A DNA stretch of 64,000 nucleotides from Streptomyces narbonensis (GTDB lineage Bacteria; Actinomycetota; Actinomycetes; Streptomycetales; Streptomycetaceae): contig NZ_BMSF01000020.1 of NCBI RefSeq assembly GCF_014649015.1, positions 53,962 to 117,961 of the forward strand. The letters run 5' to 3'. Shown one piece after another: positions 17,222 through 24,714 of this stretch (positions are counted from its first letter, which is position 1; each line of letters starts with the position of its first letter). The notes under the pieces were generated by a model. The model did no database searches. It had not been told where the DNA came from and worked only from the letters and a program-made list of their open reading frames with translations. A program made the position numbers and the translations under genes.

Positions 17222-17227
17222 TAGACT
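17222..17227 (+). promoter_or_regulatory. -10 box TAGACT of a leaderless transcript
   Basis: TAGACT ends 6 bp before the ATG at 17234 and no ribosome binding site lies between, which is the arrangement of Streptomyces leaderless mRNAs. Confidence 0.5.
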
Positions 17228-17233
17228 GACGGC

Positions 17234-17617
17234 ATGGCATGCCGCATCAGTGAACTGGTCGTCGACTGCGTGGACCCCGACCGGCTCGCCGTGTTCTGGA
17301 GCGAGGTCCTCGGCTACGTCGAACTCGGCCGGGAGGACGACGGAAGCATCGAGATCGGGCCGCCCGGCACCGGCTTCGGCGGCCCGCAGCCCACCATGGT
17401 CCTCAGCCCGAGCAGCGACCCGCGGACCGGGAAGCTCCGCCTGCACATCGACGTCAGCCCCACCGACCGGGACCAGGACGCCGAGCTGGCGCGCCTGCTC
17501 GCGCTCGGTGCCAGACCCGCCGACGTGGGCCAGGACGGCACCGAGAACTGGCACGTCCTGGCCGACCCGGAAGGCAACGAGTTCTGCCTTCTGCGTGCCC
17601 GGATCCCGTCCGTCTGA
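17234..17617 (+). CDS. VOC family (glyoxalase/bleomycin-resistance fold) protein
   Basis: 127 aa single-domain protein with the paired beta-alpha-beta-beta-beta modules of the VOC superfamily: LVVDCVDPDRLAVFWSEVLGY at residues 8-28 and WHVLADPEGNEFCLLRA at the end. The pattern is closest to the small glyoxalase-like group with unknown substrates. It appears to be leaderless (see -10 box). Metal ligands typical of glyoxalase I are not obvious, so a specific reaction is not proposed. Confidence 0.85.
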   Translation: MACRISELVVDCVDPDRLAVFWSEVLGYVELGREDDGSIEIGPPGTGFGGPQPTMVLSPSSDPRTGKLRLHIDVSPTDRDQDAELARLLALGARPADVGQDGTENWHVLADPEGNEFCLLRARIPSV

Positions 17618-17726
17618 GCACACCGGAGCCGCGCAAAACACTTGATCGTCGGCTCCCTGACCCGCATGATCGTCTGGCTCCGGCGCGGCCGGACGCGACG
17701 CACCTTCCAGAACGGGGATCCCGCAC

Positions 17727-18113
17727 ATGCGAGTCAAAGCCTTCGACCACCTCGTACTCAACGTGACCGACGTCGACAAGGCCCTCGAGTTCTACACCGG
17801 CGCGCTGGGCCTCGCGCCCGAGCGGGTCGAGGAGTGGCGGGCCGGCAAGGTCTCCTTCCCGTCCGTGCGCATCGACGAGAGCACGGTCATAGACCTCTTC
17901 TCGCGTCCGCGGGGCGAGTCCAACGTCGACCACATCTGCCTGGTGGTGGACCCCCTGGACTGGCAGGAGGTCATCGACTCCGGGACGTTCGACGTCCTGG
18001 AGGGCCCGGTCCCGCGCTGGGGCGCGCGCGGCTCGGCGCAGTCGGTCTACGTGAAGGACCCGGACGGCAACACGGTCGAGCTGCGGTGGTACCCGCAGGA
18101 CACCGAGGCCTGA
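17727..18113 (+). CDS. VOC family protein (extradiol dioxygenase / glyoxalase-like)
   Basis: 128 aa VOC protein, unlike its neighbour in sequence. The first module is FDHLVLNVTDVDKALEFYTGALGL, with the typical metal-ligand His at residue 7. The second is NVDHICLVVDPLDWQEV, and it ends with VYVKDPDGNTVELRWYP, where the Glu is the usual metal ligand. H, H and E are therefore all present and a metal-dependent lyase, dioxygenase or thiol transferase activity is plausible. GGGGAT lies upstream of the ATG. Substrate unknown. Confidence 0.88.
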   Translation: MRVKAFDHLVLNVTDVDKALEFYTGALGLAPERVEEWRAGKVSFPSVRIDESTVIDLFSRPRGESNVDHICLVVDPLDWQEVIDSGTFDVLEGPVPRWGARGSAQSVYVKDPDGNTVELRWYPQDTEA

Positions 18114-18355
18114 CGACCCGGCGAAGCGGAAGCCGGCTGCCGCCGCCTCGCCGGGGGACCGGCGGGGCGGGCGGCGGCGACGGCGGGATGACCGCGGCAG
18201 CCCGCGGATCGCCGCGACGGACAGCGCGCGAGTCGCGGTGGCGATGGTCGTCGAGCGCCTGCCGCCGGGATGCGGCCGGGCGTTCGTCGGTACCGCGCGC
18301 GAGCCGGCCACGTAACGAACGGACGCGGGACGGGGGCAGGAGCCGAGGCCGCGCG

Positions 18356-19222
18356 CTACGCGGACCGGTGCCAGTCGCGGACCTCGGGGGACGGGCGGAA
18401 GCCGGCCGACTCGTAGGCGGCTACGGCGCCGGTGTTCGAGCTCGGCGTGCAGACGAGTGCGGTCGACGCGCCCAGCTCCTGGAGCGCGGCCGCCGCGGCG
18501 AGGGTGATCGCCCTGCCGTGGCCGCGGCGCCGGTGCGCCCGGTGCACGCCCATCGGTTCGAGCAGTCCGGGCCGGCCCGGACCGGCCGACCACACCGTCA
18601 CCGCCGCAACCGCGTGGTCCTCGTCGTCGTACGCGACGAGGCACCGGGCGTCGGCGAACGGCAGTCCGGTCGCCATCGCGTGCCAGCGGTCCTCCGTGAA
18701 CGGCGACCCGTCGAACGCCGCCCGGTGGACGGCGGCGTACACGTGGGCCCGCTCGGGCCGGGCCACCTCGATCCGTAGGCCCGGGTCGGGCACTTCTTCG
18801 GAGAGGTCGCGGCGCAGGGGCGTCCACGGCTCGTCGGTGTTCCAGCCGTTTCCGGGCAGCAGGTCATGGATCAGGGCACCCGTCGGAGCGTCGACGTTCG
18901 CCGGCCCCTCGGGCAGCACCCCGCGCTCCGGCCCGGTCACGTCGCCGACCAGGCGCCGCGCCAGCTCCTCGTCCCGCCGGGCGTCCGGAGCGATCGTCAG
19001 GCGGAGCAGCCCGGGACCGTCCAGCAGGCCGACGGCGAGAATCCGTCCGTCCCGGCTCCACGTCCTGACCGCGGCGGCGGTCGCTTCCCCACCCGACCGC
19101 CAGAACCATCCCACGTCCCCCGGATGCAGCTGAAACGGCGCACCGTCGTCCTGCCACTCCCGCAGCGCGCCCACAGCGCGACCCAGCCCGTCGACGTCCG
19201 GCGTGCCCAACACGATTGCCAT
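18356..19222 (-). CDS. GNAT family N-acetyltransferase
   Basis: 288 aa, about twice the size of a single GNAT domain. The C-terminal half (about 160-288) has the acetyl-CoA-binding pattern: VAAVTVWSAGPGRPGLLEPMGVHRAHRRRGHGRAITLAAAAALQELGA, including the RRRGHGR pyrophosphate loop, and then NTGAVAAYESAGFRPSPEVRDWH. The N-terminal half is a degenerate second domain. It converges on no partner and is divergent from the serine-hydrolase gene. Substrate unknown. The region 18114-18355 between it and the preceding gene contains no gene that I can support. Confidence 0.88.
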   Translation of the reverse strand: MAIVLGTPDVDGLGRAVGALREWQDDGAPFQLHPGDVGWFWRSGGEATAAAVRTWSRDGRILAVGLLDGPGLLRLTIAPDARRDEELARRLVGDVTGPERGVLPEGPANVDAPTGALIHDLLPGNGWNTDEPWTPLRRDLSEEVPDPGLRIEVARPERAHVYAAVHRAAFDGSPFTEDRWHAMATGLPFADARCLVAYDDEDHAVAAVTVWSAGPGRPGLLEPMGVHRAHRRRGHGRAITLAAAAALQELGASTALVCTPSSNTGAVAAYESAGFRPSPEVRDWHRSA

Positions 19223-19380
19223 GCCCCGATCACACCGCACGGCACCGGTGGTCCGCACCCCGATTTCCGCCGGGCCGCTCCGCGCGCCGCTGCATCCGAA
19301 CGGCGTCAGGCGGCTGCCCCGCACGGGCGCGTCCGGCGTCGTGTGCGGAGTGTTCCGCCGGGCGCGGCCCCCGTCCCGGA

Positions 19381-19386
19381 CATAGT
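19381..19386 (+). promoter_or_regulatory. -10 box CATAGT, probable leaderless start
   Basis: CATAGT lies 7 bp before the ATG at 19394 with no Shine-Dalgarno sequence between. Confidence 0.4.
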
Positions 19387-19393
19387 GCGGCCC

Positions 19394-20668
19394 ATGACAC
19401 GCACTCTGTTCCGTAACCGGACGCGGCCACGTACGCGTCCCCGGGCGGGCGCCCGCAGGGCCCTGCTCTGCGCCGCCCTCCTCGCCGTCACCGTCCAGAC
19501 GACCGCCGCCGCGCCCGTGTCCGCCGAGCAGCCCGGTGGCCGGGCCGGACTCGGCGGGCAGGACTGCGTGCCGACCGACGGCCCCCGCGACGACCGGGCC
19601 CGCCGGGTCCTGGACATCGCGCGCAAGGCCAAGAAGGACCTCCGCCTGAAGGCCGTGCAGCTGCGCGTCACCGTCGACGGGCGCGAGGTCGTCACCGACG
19701 CCCTGGGCGAGTCCATGACGGGTGTCCCGGCCCGGCCGGACATGCACTTCCGCGCCGGATCCGTCGCCTTCGCGCACATCGGCACGGCACTCCTCCGGCT
19801 GGTCGAGGAGAGGAGGGTCCGCCTCGACGACACCGTGGAGCGGTGGCTGCCCGACCTGCCCAAGGCCGACAGGATCACCCTGCGGATGCTGGCAACCAAC
19901 ACCACCGGCCTCCACGACTACGTCTCCGACCCGGCCTTCCTCGCCGAGCTGGAGGCCCACCCCTTCCGTGCGTGGACCCCGAAGGAGCTGGTGAGTTACC
20001 CCCTTCGCCACTCCTTCTGGTATGAGCCCGGCGCCAGTTGGAGCTACTCCCACGCCAACTACGTCCTTCTGATCGCCGCGTTGGAGAAGATCACCGGCGT
20101 ACGGATCGACAGACTCCTGCGGGAGAAGGTCACCGGCCCCCTCGGACTGCGGAACACGCAGAACAACTTCACCCCCGACATCCCGCGCCCCGCCCTGCAC
20201 GCCTTCACCTCGGACCGCGGCCTCTACGAGGAGTCCACCTTCTGGAACCCCTCGTGGACCACCGCGCCCGGCGCCGTCATCACCACCCACATCTGCGACC
20301 TCGCGCGCTCGGCCCAGGCCATCGGCAGCGGTGAGCTCCTTTCGCCCCGCTCCTACCGCACCCTGCTCGACCCCGGCACGGTCGGCCTCGGCGGCGCGAC
20401 CGCGAAGTGCCCCGCCACGATCTGCCTGAAGCAGACCGAGGCCAAGCACTTCGGCTTCGGCGTCATCGTGATCAACGGCTGGGTGCTCCAGAACCCGTCC
20501 TTCTCGGGGTACGCGGCGATCCAGGCGTACCTCCCGTCCGAACGTCTCGCCATCGCGGTCTCCGCCACGAAGACACCGACCACCCCCGACGGGAACATGG
20601 CCCAGGAGGTCGCCGAGCTCATCGCGGCGGAGCTCGCGCCGGGTACGCCGCTGGACGACCTCGCCTGA
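19394..20668 (+). CDS. Secreted beta-lactamase-fold serine hydrolase homologue with degenerate active site
   Basis: 424 aa. An Arg-rich N-terminus and hydrophobic segment (residues 22-41) form a signal peptide ending near AAAPVSAEQ. The fold of the class C beta-lactamase / D-Ala-D-Ala carboxypeptidase (AmpC/PBP4*) family is clear: ITLRMLATNTTGLHDY, ITGVRIDRLLREKVTGPLGL, FGFGVIVINGW. The SxxK motif, however, reads S-V-A-F (123-126, no Lys), the YSN motif reads Y-S-H (218-220), and the HxG-type third motif is replaced by NPSFSGY. The gene may encode a non-hydrolytic homologue. A CATAGT -10 box 7 bp before the ATG suggests a leaderless transcript. Confidence 0.85.
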   Translation: MTRTLFRNRTRPRTRPRAGARRALLCAALLAVTVQTTAAAPVSAEQPGGRAGLGGQDCVPTDGPRDDRARRVLDIARKAKKDLRLKAVQLRVTVDGREVVTDALGESMTGVPARPDMHFRAGSVAFAHIGTALLRLVEERRVRLDDTVERWLPDLPKADRITLRMLATNTTGLHDYVSDPAFLAELEAHPFRAWTPKELVSYPLRHSFWYEPGASWSYSHANYVLLIAALEKITGVRIDRLLREKVTGPLGLRNTQNNFTPDIPRPALHAFTSDRGLYEESTFWNPSWTTAPGAVITTHICDLARSAQAIGSGELLSPRSYRTLLDPGTVGLGGATAKCPATICLKQTEAKHFGFGVIVINGWVLQNPSFSGYAAIQAYLPSERLAIAVSATKTPTTPDGNMAQEVAELIAAELAPGTPLDDLA

Positions 20669-20697
20669 CGGCGCGGCGGCCGGTGGGCGAACGCCCG

Positions 20698-21636
20698 TCA
20701 GACCCCGGCCGCCGCCGACGCGCCGACCCGGCGCTGGTGGACCCGCAGGTGCAGGGTCGCCAGGTCGAGCAGCGGGGTCGCCACACCGAAGCCACGCGCC
20801 CGGCCCGTCAGATCGCCGAAGAGGTGCTCCACCTCGGTGGGGTGACCCGCCGTCAGATCGCGGTACAGGGACGGCACCATCGGCGAGCCCGGCGCGGACA
20901 CCACGGCGAGCGTCGCCGCCCGCTCCTCCTCCGGTACGGGATGACCCGCCGCGGCGGCGACCGCGGCGGCCTCGTCCAGGACCGCGGGCCCGAGCGCGGG
21001 CCCGCCCGGGGTGTCGTACACGTCGCCGACCGTGCCGCGCATCAGGCTCGTCACGGCACCGAAGGTCGTGATGAAGACCCACTTGTGCCACATCGCGGTC
21101 ATGACCCGATCCGGCACCGGCGCGTCGATCCCCGCCCCTTCGAGGATGGACCTGATCCTCTCCACGCGCGGGGAGACGGTGCCGTCCTGCTCGCCGAAGG
21201 CCAGATGGGCGAGCGGGGCCAGCCGCCGGATGTCACCGGACGCGTCGAGCGTCGTGACGACCTTGGCCACCCCGCCGAGGACGGCGGACGCGCCGAAGCG
21301 GGCGTTGAGGACGTCGATGTGGGCGAGGCCGTTGAGCAGCGGGATGACGGCGGTGCCGGGGCCGACGGCGGGCGCGACGTCCTCGACGGCCCGTTCGAGC
21401 CCGGTGGACTTCACCGAGAGCAGGACGAGGTCGTACGGGCCCGTCAGCTTGTCGGCCGTGACGAGCCGCGGAGCGACGATCCACTCCTCGTCCCTGCCGA
21501 CGACCCGCAGACCGCGCTCGCGCAGCGCGGCGGCGCGGGCCTTGCGGACCAGGAAGGTGACGTCCTGCCCGGAGCGGGCGAGCAGGGCACCGAAGTAGCC
21601 ACCGGTGGCACCGGCGCCGACGACCAGGATCTTCAT
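20698..21636 (-). CDS. Ketopantoate reductase family oxidoreductase (2-dehydropantoate 2-reductase-like)
   Basis: 312 aa NADPH-dependent reductase of the PanE/ApbA family. The Rossmann motif KILVVGAGATGGYFGALLARSG opens the protein. LLSVKSTGLERAVEDVAP contains the conserved Lys region, LNGLAHIDVL contains the Asn of the active site, and the C-terminal helical domain holds WHKWVFITTFGAVTSLMRGTVGD with the catalytic Lys. The ATG overlaps the stop of the HxlR regulator gene, so the pair is co-translated. A dedicated pantothenate role is uncertain, because many PanE paralogues reduce other 2-oxo acids. Confidence 0.9.
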   Translation of the reverse strand: MKILVVGAGATGGYFGALLARSGQDVTFLVRKARAAALRERGLRVVGRDEEWIVAPRLVTADKLTGPYDLVLLSVKSTGLERAVEDVAPAVGPGTAVIPLLNGLAHIDVLNARFGASAVLGGVAKVVTTLDASGDIRRLAPLAHLAFGEQDGTVSPRVERIRSILEGAGIDAPVPDRVMTAMWHKWVFITTFGAVTSLMRGTVGDVYDTPGGPALGPAVLDEAAAVAAAAGHPVPEEERAATLAVVSAPGSPMVPSLYRDLTAGHPTEVEHLFGDLTGRARGFGVATPLLDLATLHLRVHQRRVGASAAAGV

Positions 21637-22202
21637 GCGTGCGAACCTCTCGTGGTGCGCCCCTGGGGCGCGGTGGTGAGCAGGGGGGTGAGCAGCCGGT
21701 GCGGGCGGGCGAGCGCCGCCGTCACAGGGTCGTCGCCCTCGGCCGGGGGCGGGAGCCCCGGACCAGGGGTGACCAGGACGTCTCCGACCGGTACGGCCGT
21801 GCCGCAGCCGGTGCACTGCCCCTCGGGGTCGATCGGGGCCTCGTCGCCGACGTGCCGGAAGACGCGGCGCGGACCGCCCTCCGCCGCGTAGAACTCCTCG
21901 CCCCATGCGGTGAGCGCGCGGACGGCCGGCCAGAGGGCGATCCCCTTGGGCGCCAGGACGTAGACCTCGCGGCGGCCGGTGCCCGTCTCGGGCCGCCGGG
22001 CCAGGACCCCGGCCTCGACGAGCGTGGCCAGGCGGTCCGTGAGGACGGCCCGGGGGACCGCGAGGTGCGCCGCGAACTCCCCGAACCTGCGGACCCCGTA
22101 GAAGGCGTCACGCAGGACGAGCAGCGTCCAGCGCTCGCCGACGATCTCCATGGAGCGGGAGAGGGCGCACGTCTGACGGCGGTAGTCGCGTGGCAGCGTC
22201 AT
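21633..22202 (-). CDS. HxlR family transcriptional regulator
   Basis: 189 aa. The winged helix of the HxlR type covers residues 8-105: CALSRSMEIVGERWTLLVLRDAFYGVRRFGEF, then TDRLATLVEAGVLARRPETGTGRREVYVLAPKGIAL. Cys12 is at the place where redox- or aldehyde-sensing members have their reactive cysteine. A C-terminal extension has a CTGCG pair that could bind metal. TAGGGT lies 6 bp upstream of the ATG, so the transcript is probably leaderless. It is cotranscribed with the reductase gene and probably controls it through the 19-bp palindrome next to its promoter. Confidence 0.92.
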   Translation of the reverse strand: MTLPRDYRRQTCALSRSMEIVGERWTLLVLRDAFYGVRRFGEFAAHLAVPRAVLTDRLATLVEAGVLARRPETGTGRREVYVLAPKGIALWPAVRALTAWGEEFYAAEGGPRRVFRHVGDEAPIDPEGQCTGCGTAVPVGDVLVTPGPGLPPPAEGDDPVTAALARPHRLLTPLLTTAPQGRTTRGSHA

Positions 22203-22221
22203 GGGGAGACCCTAGCCGAAT

Positions 22222-22240
22222 CAGTTCGGTCACCGAACTG
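22222..22240. promoter_or_regulatory. 19-bp perfect palindrome between hxlR-type and ROK genes
   Basis: CAGTTCGGT-C-ACCGAACTG lies immediately upstream of the TAGGGT -10 box (22209-22214, minus strand) of the HxlR gene and overlaps the expected -35 region. HxlR proteins bind such palindromes in their own divergent promoters, so autoregulation is likely. The ROK promoter (TAGGCT, 22266-22271) is on the other side. Confidence 0.7.
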
Positions 22241-22265
22241 TTTTCGGGTGAGCGAAAGGGGCGAC

Positions 22266-22271
22266 TAGGCT
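22266..22271 (+). promoter_or_regulatory. -10 box TAGGCT before the ROK gene
   Basis: TAGGCT lies 10 bp before the ATG at 22282, with no ribosome binding site, suggesting a leaderless or near-leaderless mRNA. Confidence 0.5.
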
Positions 22272-22281
22272 CTCGCTCACC

Positions 22282-23499
22282 ATGAACCAGCCCACGGAAC
22301 CCAAGGCCGACAAGTCGGGAGTGCGCCGGCACAACCTGAGCCTCGTCCTGCGGACCGTCCACGAGGCGGGCGAGACGACCAGGGCGGCCGTCGCGGCCCG
22401 CGTCGGACTCACCAGGCCCGCCGTCTCCTCGCTCGTCGAGCAGCTCCTCGACCTCGGCTTCCTCGTCGAGTCGGGCAAGACGTTCAGCGGGCAGGCGGGT
22501 CGGCCGGGCACCGTGCTGAAGCCGGCGGACACCGGTCCCGCGGGACTCGGCGTCGAGGTCAACATCGACTACGTGACGGTCTGCGTCGCCGACCTGACCG
22601 GCACCGACCGCGTCCGGCGCAGCGAACGCCTCGACAACCGCGCGGCCGGCGCGGCCAAGGTCCTGGACCGGGCCGCCCGCATCGCGGCGGAGGCCCTCGA
22701 CGAGGCTGCCGCACTGGGGCTGGTCCCGGCCGGAGCCGGGCTCGCCCTGCCCGGGCTCGTCACCGCGGGGACCGTCCGGCAGGCGCCCAACCTCGGCTGG
22801 AACGAGGTCGCCGCCGAGCGCCTCTTCGGCGAGGCCCTCGCCGCGCGGCGCCCCGGCACCGGCGGCCCCGCGGGCCTCGCCCTGACCTCCGACAACGAGG
22901 CCAACATGGCGGCCCTCGCCGAGCTCTGGTTCGGCGCGCTCGGCGACCTCCGGACCTTCCTGCACCTGACCGGCGAGATCGGCGTCGGCGGCGCGATCGT
23001 CGTCCACGGTGAACTCCTGCGCGGCGCACACGGCTTCGCCGGCGAGATCGGCCACCTGGTCGTCGACGCCGAGGGCCCCCGCTGCCGCTGCGGATCGCGC
23101 GGCTGCCTGGAGCAGTACGCGGGCCAGGCCGCGCTCCTCCGGGCGGCGGAAGCGCCCGACGTCGCGGAGCTCGTACACCGTGCCGAGACCGAGGACCCGC
23201 GCGCGCTCGGCGCGCTCACCGAGGCGGGCCGCATGCTCGGCCGCGCCCTGTCGGGCGCCGTGAACCTCCTCGACCCCGAGGCCGTCGTCCTCGGCGGCAT
23301 CTACCCGCTGCTCATGCCCTGGCTCGCCCCGGCCGTAGCCGAGGAGCTCTCCGCCCGCGTCGTCTCCGGTCTCTGGCCCCCGGACTCGACCCGCCTCCGC
23401 GCCGCCTCCCCGACGTCCGACGCGGCCCGGGGCGCGGCGGCCCTGGTGCTCCACGACGTCCTCACGGACCCACTGGCCTACGCCACGACGGTCGCCTGA
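22282..23499 (+). CDS. ROK family transcriptional regulator
   Basis: 405 aa. An N-terminal winged helix (LSLVLRTVHEAGETTRAAVAARVGLTRPAVSSLVEQLLDLGFL, residues about 15-60) is joined to a ROK sugar-kinase-like domain. The ROK cysteine motif CRCGSRGCLEQYAG is intact at about 270-283, and EIGVGGAIVVHGELLRGAHGFAGEIGH precedes it. This is the architecture of NagC/XylR-type repressors. It could regulate the xylose genes 7 kb away or sugar genes outside the window; position gives no clear target. Confidence 0.92.
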   Translation: MNQPTEPKADKSGVRRHNLSLVLRTVHEAGETTRAAVAARVGLTRPAVSSLVEQLLDLGFLVESGKTFSGQAGRPGTVLKPADTGPAGLGVEVNIDYVTVCVADLTGTDRVRRSERLDNRAAGAAKVLDRAARIAAEALDEAAALGLVPAGAGLALPGLVTAGTVRQAPNLGWNEVAAERLFGEALAARRPGTGGPAGLALTSDNEANMAALAELWFGALGDLRTFLHLTGEIGVGGAIVVHGELLRGAHGFAGEIGHLVVDAEGPRCRCGSRGCLEQYAGQAALLRAAEAPDVAELVHRAETEDPRALGALTEAGRMLGRALSGAVNLLDPEAVVLGGIYPLLMPWLAPAVAEELSARVVSGLWPPDSTRLRAASPTSDAARGAAALVLHDVLTDPLAYATTVA

Positions 23500-23524
23500 C
23501 GGTCCTCCTCACCAACCGGGGATC

Positions 23525-23626
23525 CGGACCGGCCGGGCATGCGGACCGGCTGGGCATGCGGACCGGCCGGGCTTCCGGATCGGCCGGGCTTCCGGATCGG
23601 CCGGGCTTCCGGATCGGCCGGAGATC
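23525..23626. repeat. 17-bp tandem repeat, six copies
   Basis: Six consecutive 17-bp units of CGGAYCGGCYGGGCWTS type, running from just after the ROK stop into the stop codon of the convergent metallo-hydrolase gene. Copies four and five are identical. In this position it could also form stem structures and end transcription from both sides. Confidence 0.85.
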
Positions 23627-24572
23627 AGGACTCGGGCCGGGAGGCGGACCCGGACGGTTCGACGAACGGGCGGGTCAGGTGGGCCGTCGCCAGGACCGCG
23701 CCGCGTTCGACGGCCCGGGCGAGCAGCTTCTCGCGGGAGGCCCGCGCCGTCGCCGGATCGCGTTCGTGGGCGTACGCGACGCCCGGTGCGGCGAGCTGGA
23801 CGGCATGGACGAGGAGGTCGCCGGTGACCAGGACGTCCCGGCCGTCGGCGTGCTCGACGAGGACCGACTGGTGGCCGGGCGTGTGCCCCGGCGTGGGCAG
23901 CAGGGTGACGCCCGGGCGGAGCCGGTGCGTGCCGTCGACCTCGTGCAGCTGCCCCGCGGCCCGCAGCGGTTCCACGACCCAGGACCACACCGGGTCGCTC
24001 CGGTCGAGCGCGGCGGTTTCCGCGCTCTGGACGACGTACCGGGCGTCCGGGAAGAAGGGCCGCCCCGCCGCGTCCGCGGCCCAGCCCGTGTGGTCCTCGT
24101 GCAGGTGTGTCAGGACCACGGTGTGGATGTCCCGCCGGTCGATCCCCGCTTCCGTGAGCAGGTCCGGCAGCCGGCCCGGGACGGGGCACCAGGGTGCTCC
24201 GGGGCCCTCGGCGGGGCCCACGCCGGCGTCGACCAGGGTCCAGCCCGTACCGCCCGGGTCGGCGACGGCGAAGCACCGGAAGTCCAGCCGCCAGGCTCCG
24301 TCGGGCCCGACCGAGCCCGGGTCCAGAGCGGCGGCGGCCGCCCAGTCGGCTGGGCCCGCCCCGGGGAACGCGTCCCGCGCCGACTTGAAGAACATCCCGG
24401 TGGCGTCGAGCAGCGCGGTCACCGGGCCCTGCCGCACCGCGCCGAGCTGCTCCGACCGCTCCCGTCCTTGCTGATCCGGCCCCTGCCGATCAGCCCCCCG
24501 CCGTTCCGCTCCCGGCCGCACCGGACCCTGCTGCGCCGTTCCCGGCCTGACCGTTCCCCCGTTGTCGGACAT
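23625..24572 (-). CDS. MBL-fold metallo-hydrolase
   Basis: 315 aa. The metallo-beta-lactamase fold has the dinuclear zinc motif HLHEDHTGW at about residue 145-153, the third ligand in TPGHTPGHQSVLVEH, and the Asp ligand in LVTGDLLVHAVQL. It resembles the lactonase/hydrolase group with a long N-terminal cap (FRCFAVADPGGTGWTLVDAGVG). The first 50 residues from the chosen ATG are low-complexity Arg/Gln/Gly repeats, so translation could start further in. Substrate unknown. Its stop lies in the 17-bp repeat. Confidence 0.85.
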   Translation of the reverse strand: MSDNGGTVRPGTAQQGPVRPGAERRGADRQGPDQQGRERSEQLGAVRQGPVTALLDATGMFFKSARDAFPGAGPADWAAAAALDPGSVGPDGAWRLDFRCFAVADPGGTGWTLVDAGVGPAEGPGAPWCPVPGRLPDLLTEAGIDRRDIHTVVLTHLHEDHTGWAADAAGRPFFPDARYVVQSAETAALDRSDPVWSWVVEPLRAAGQLHEVDGTHRLRPGVTLLPTPGHTPGHQSVLVEHADGRDVLVTGDLLVHAVQLAAPGVAYAHERDPATARASREKLLARAVERGAVLATAHLTRPFVEPSGSASRPES

Positions 24573-24702
24573 GGCGCCGACTCTGCCACCGGGAGGCGCT
24601 GCCTGCCCAGGGAAACGGCCGATTCCCCGTTCCGGTCCACGCGGCTGACGCGCTCTCATCCGGCTCTCACGCGGGCCTTATCCCACCATCACACGCCGCT
24701 CC

Positions 24703-24708
24703 TACCTT
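24703..24708 (+). promoter_or_regulatory. -10 box TACCTT of leaderless ABC exporter operon
   Basis: TACCTT lies 6 bp before the ATG at 24715 with no SD sequence, so transcription probably starts at the initiation codon. Confidence 0.5.
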
Positions 24709-24714
24709 CGCGCC

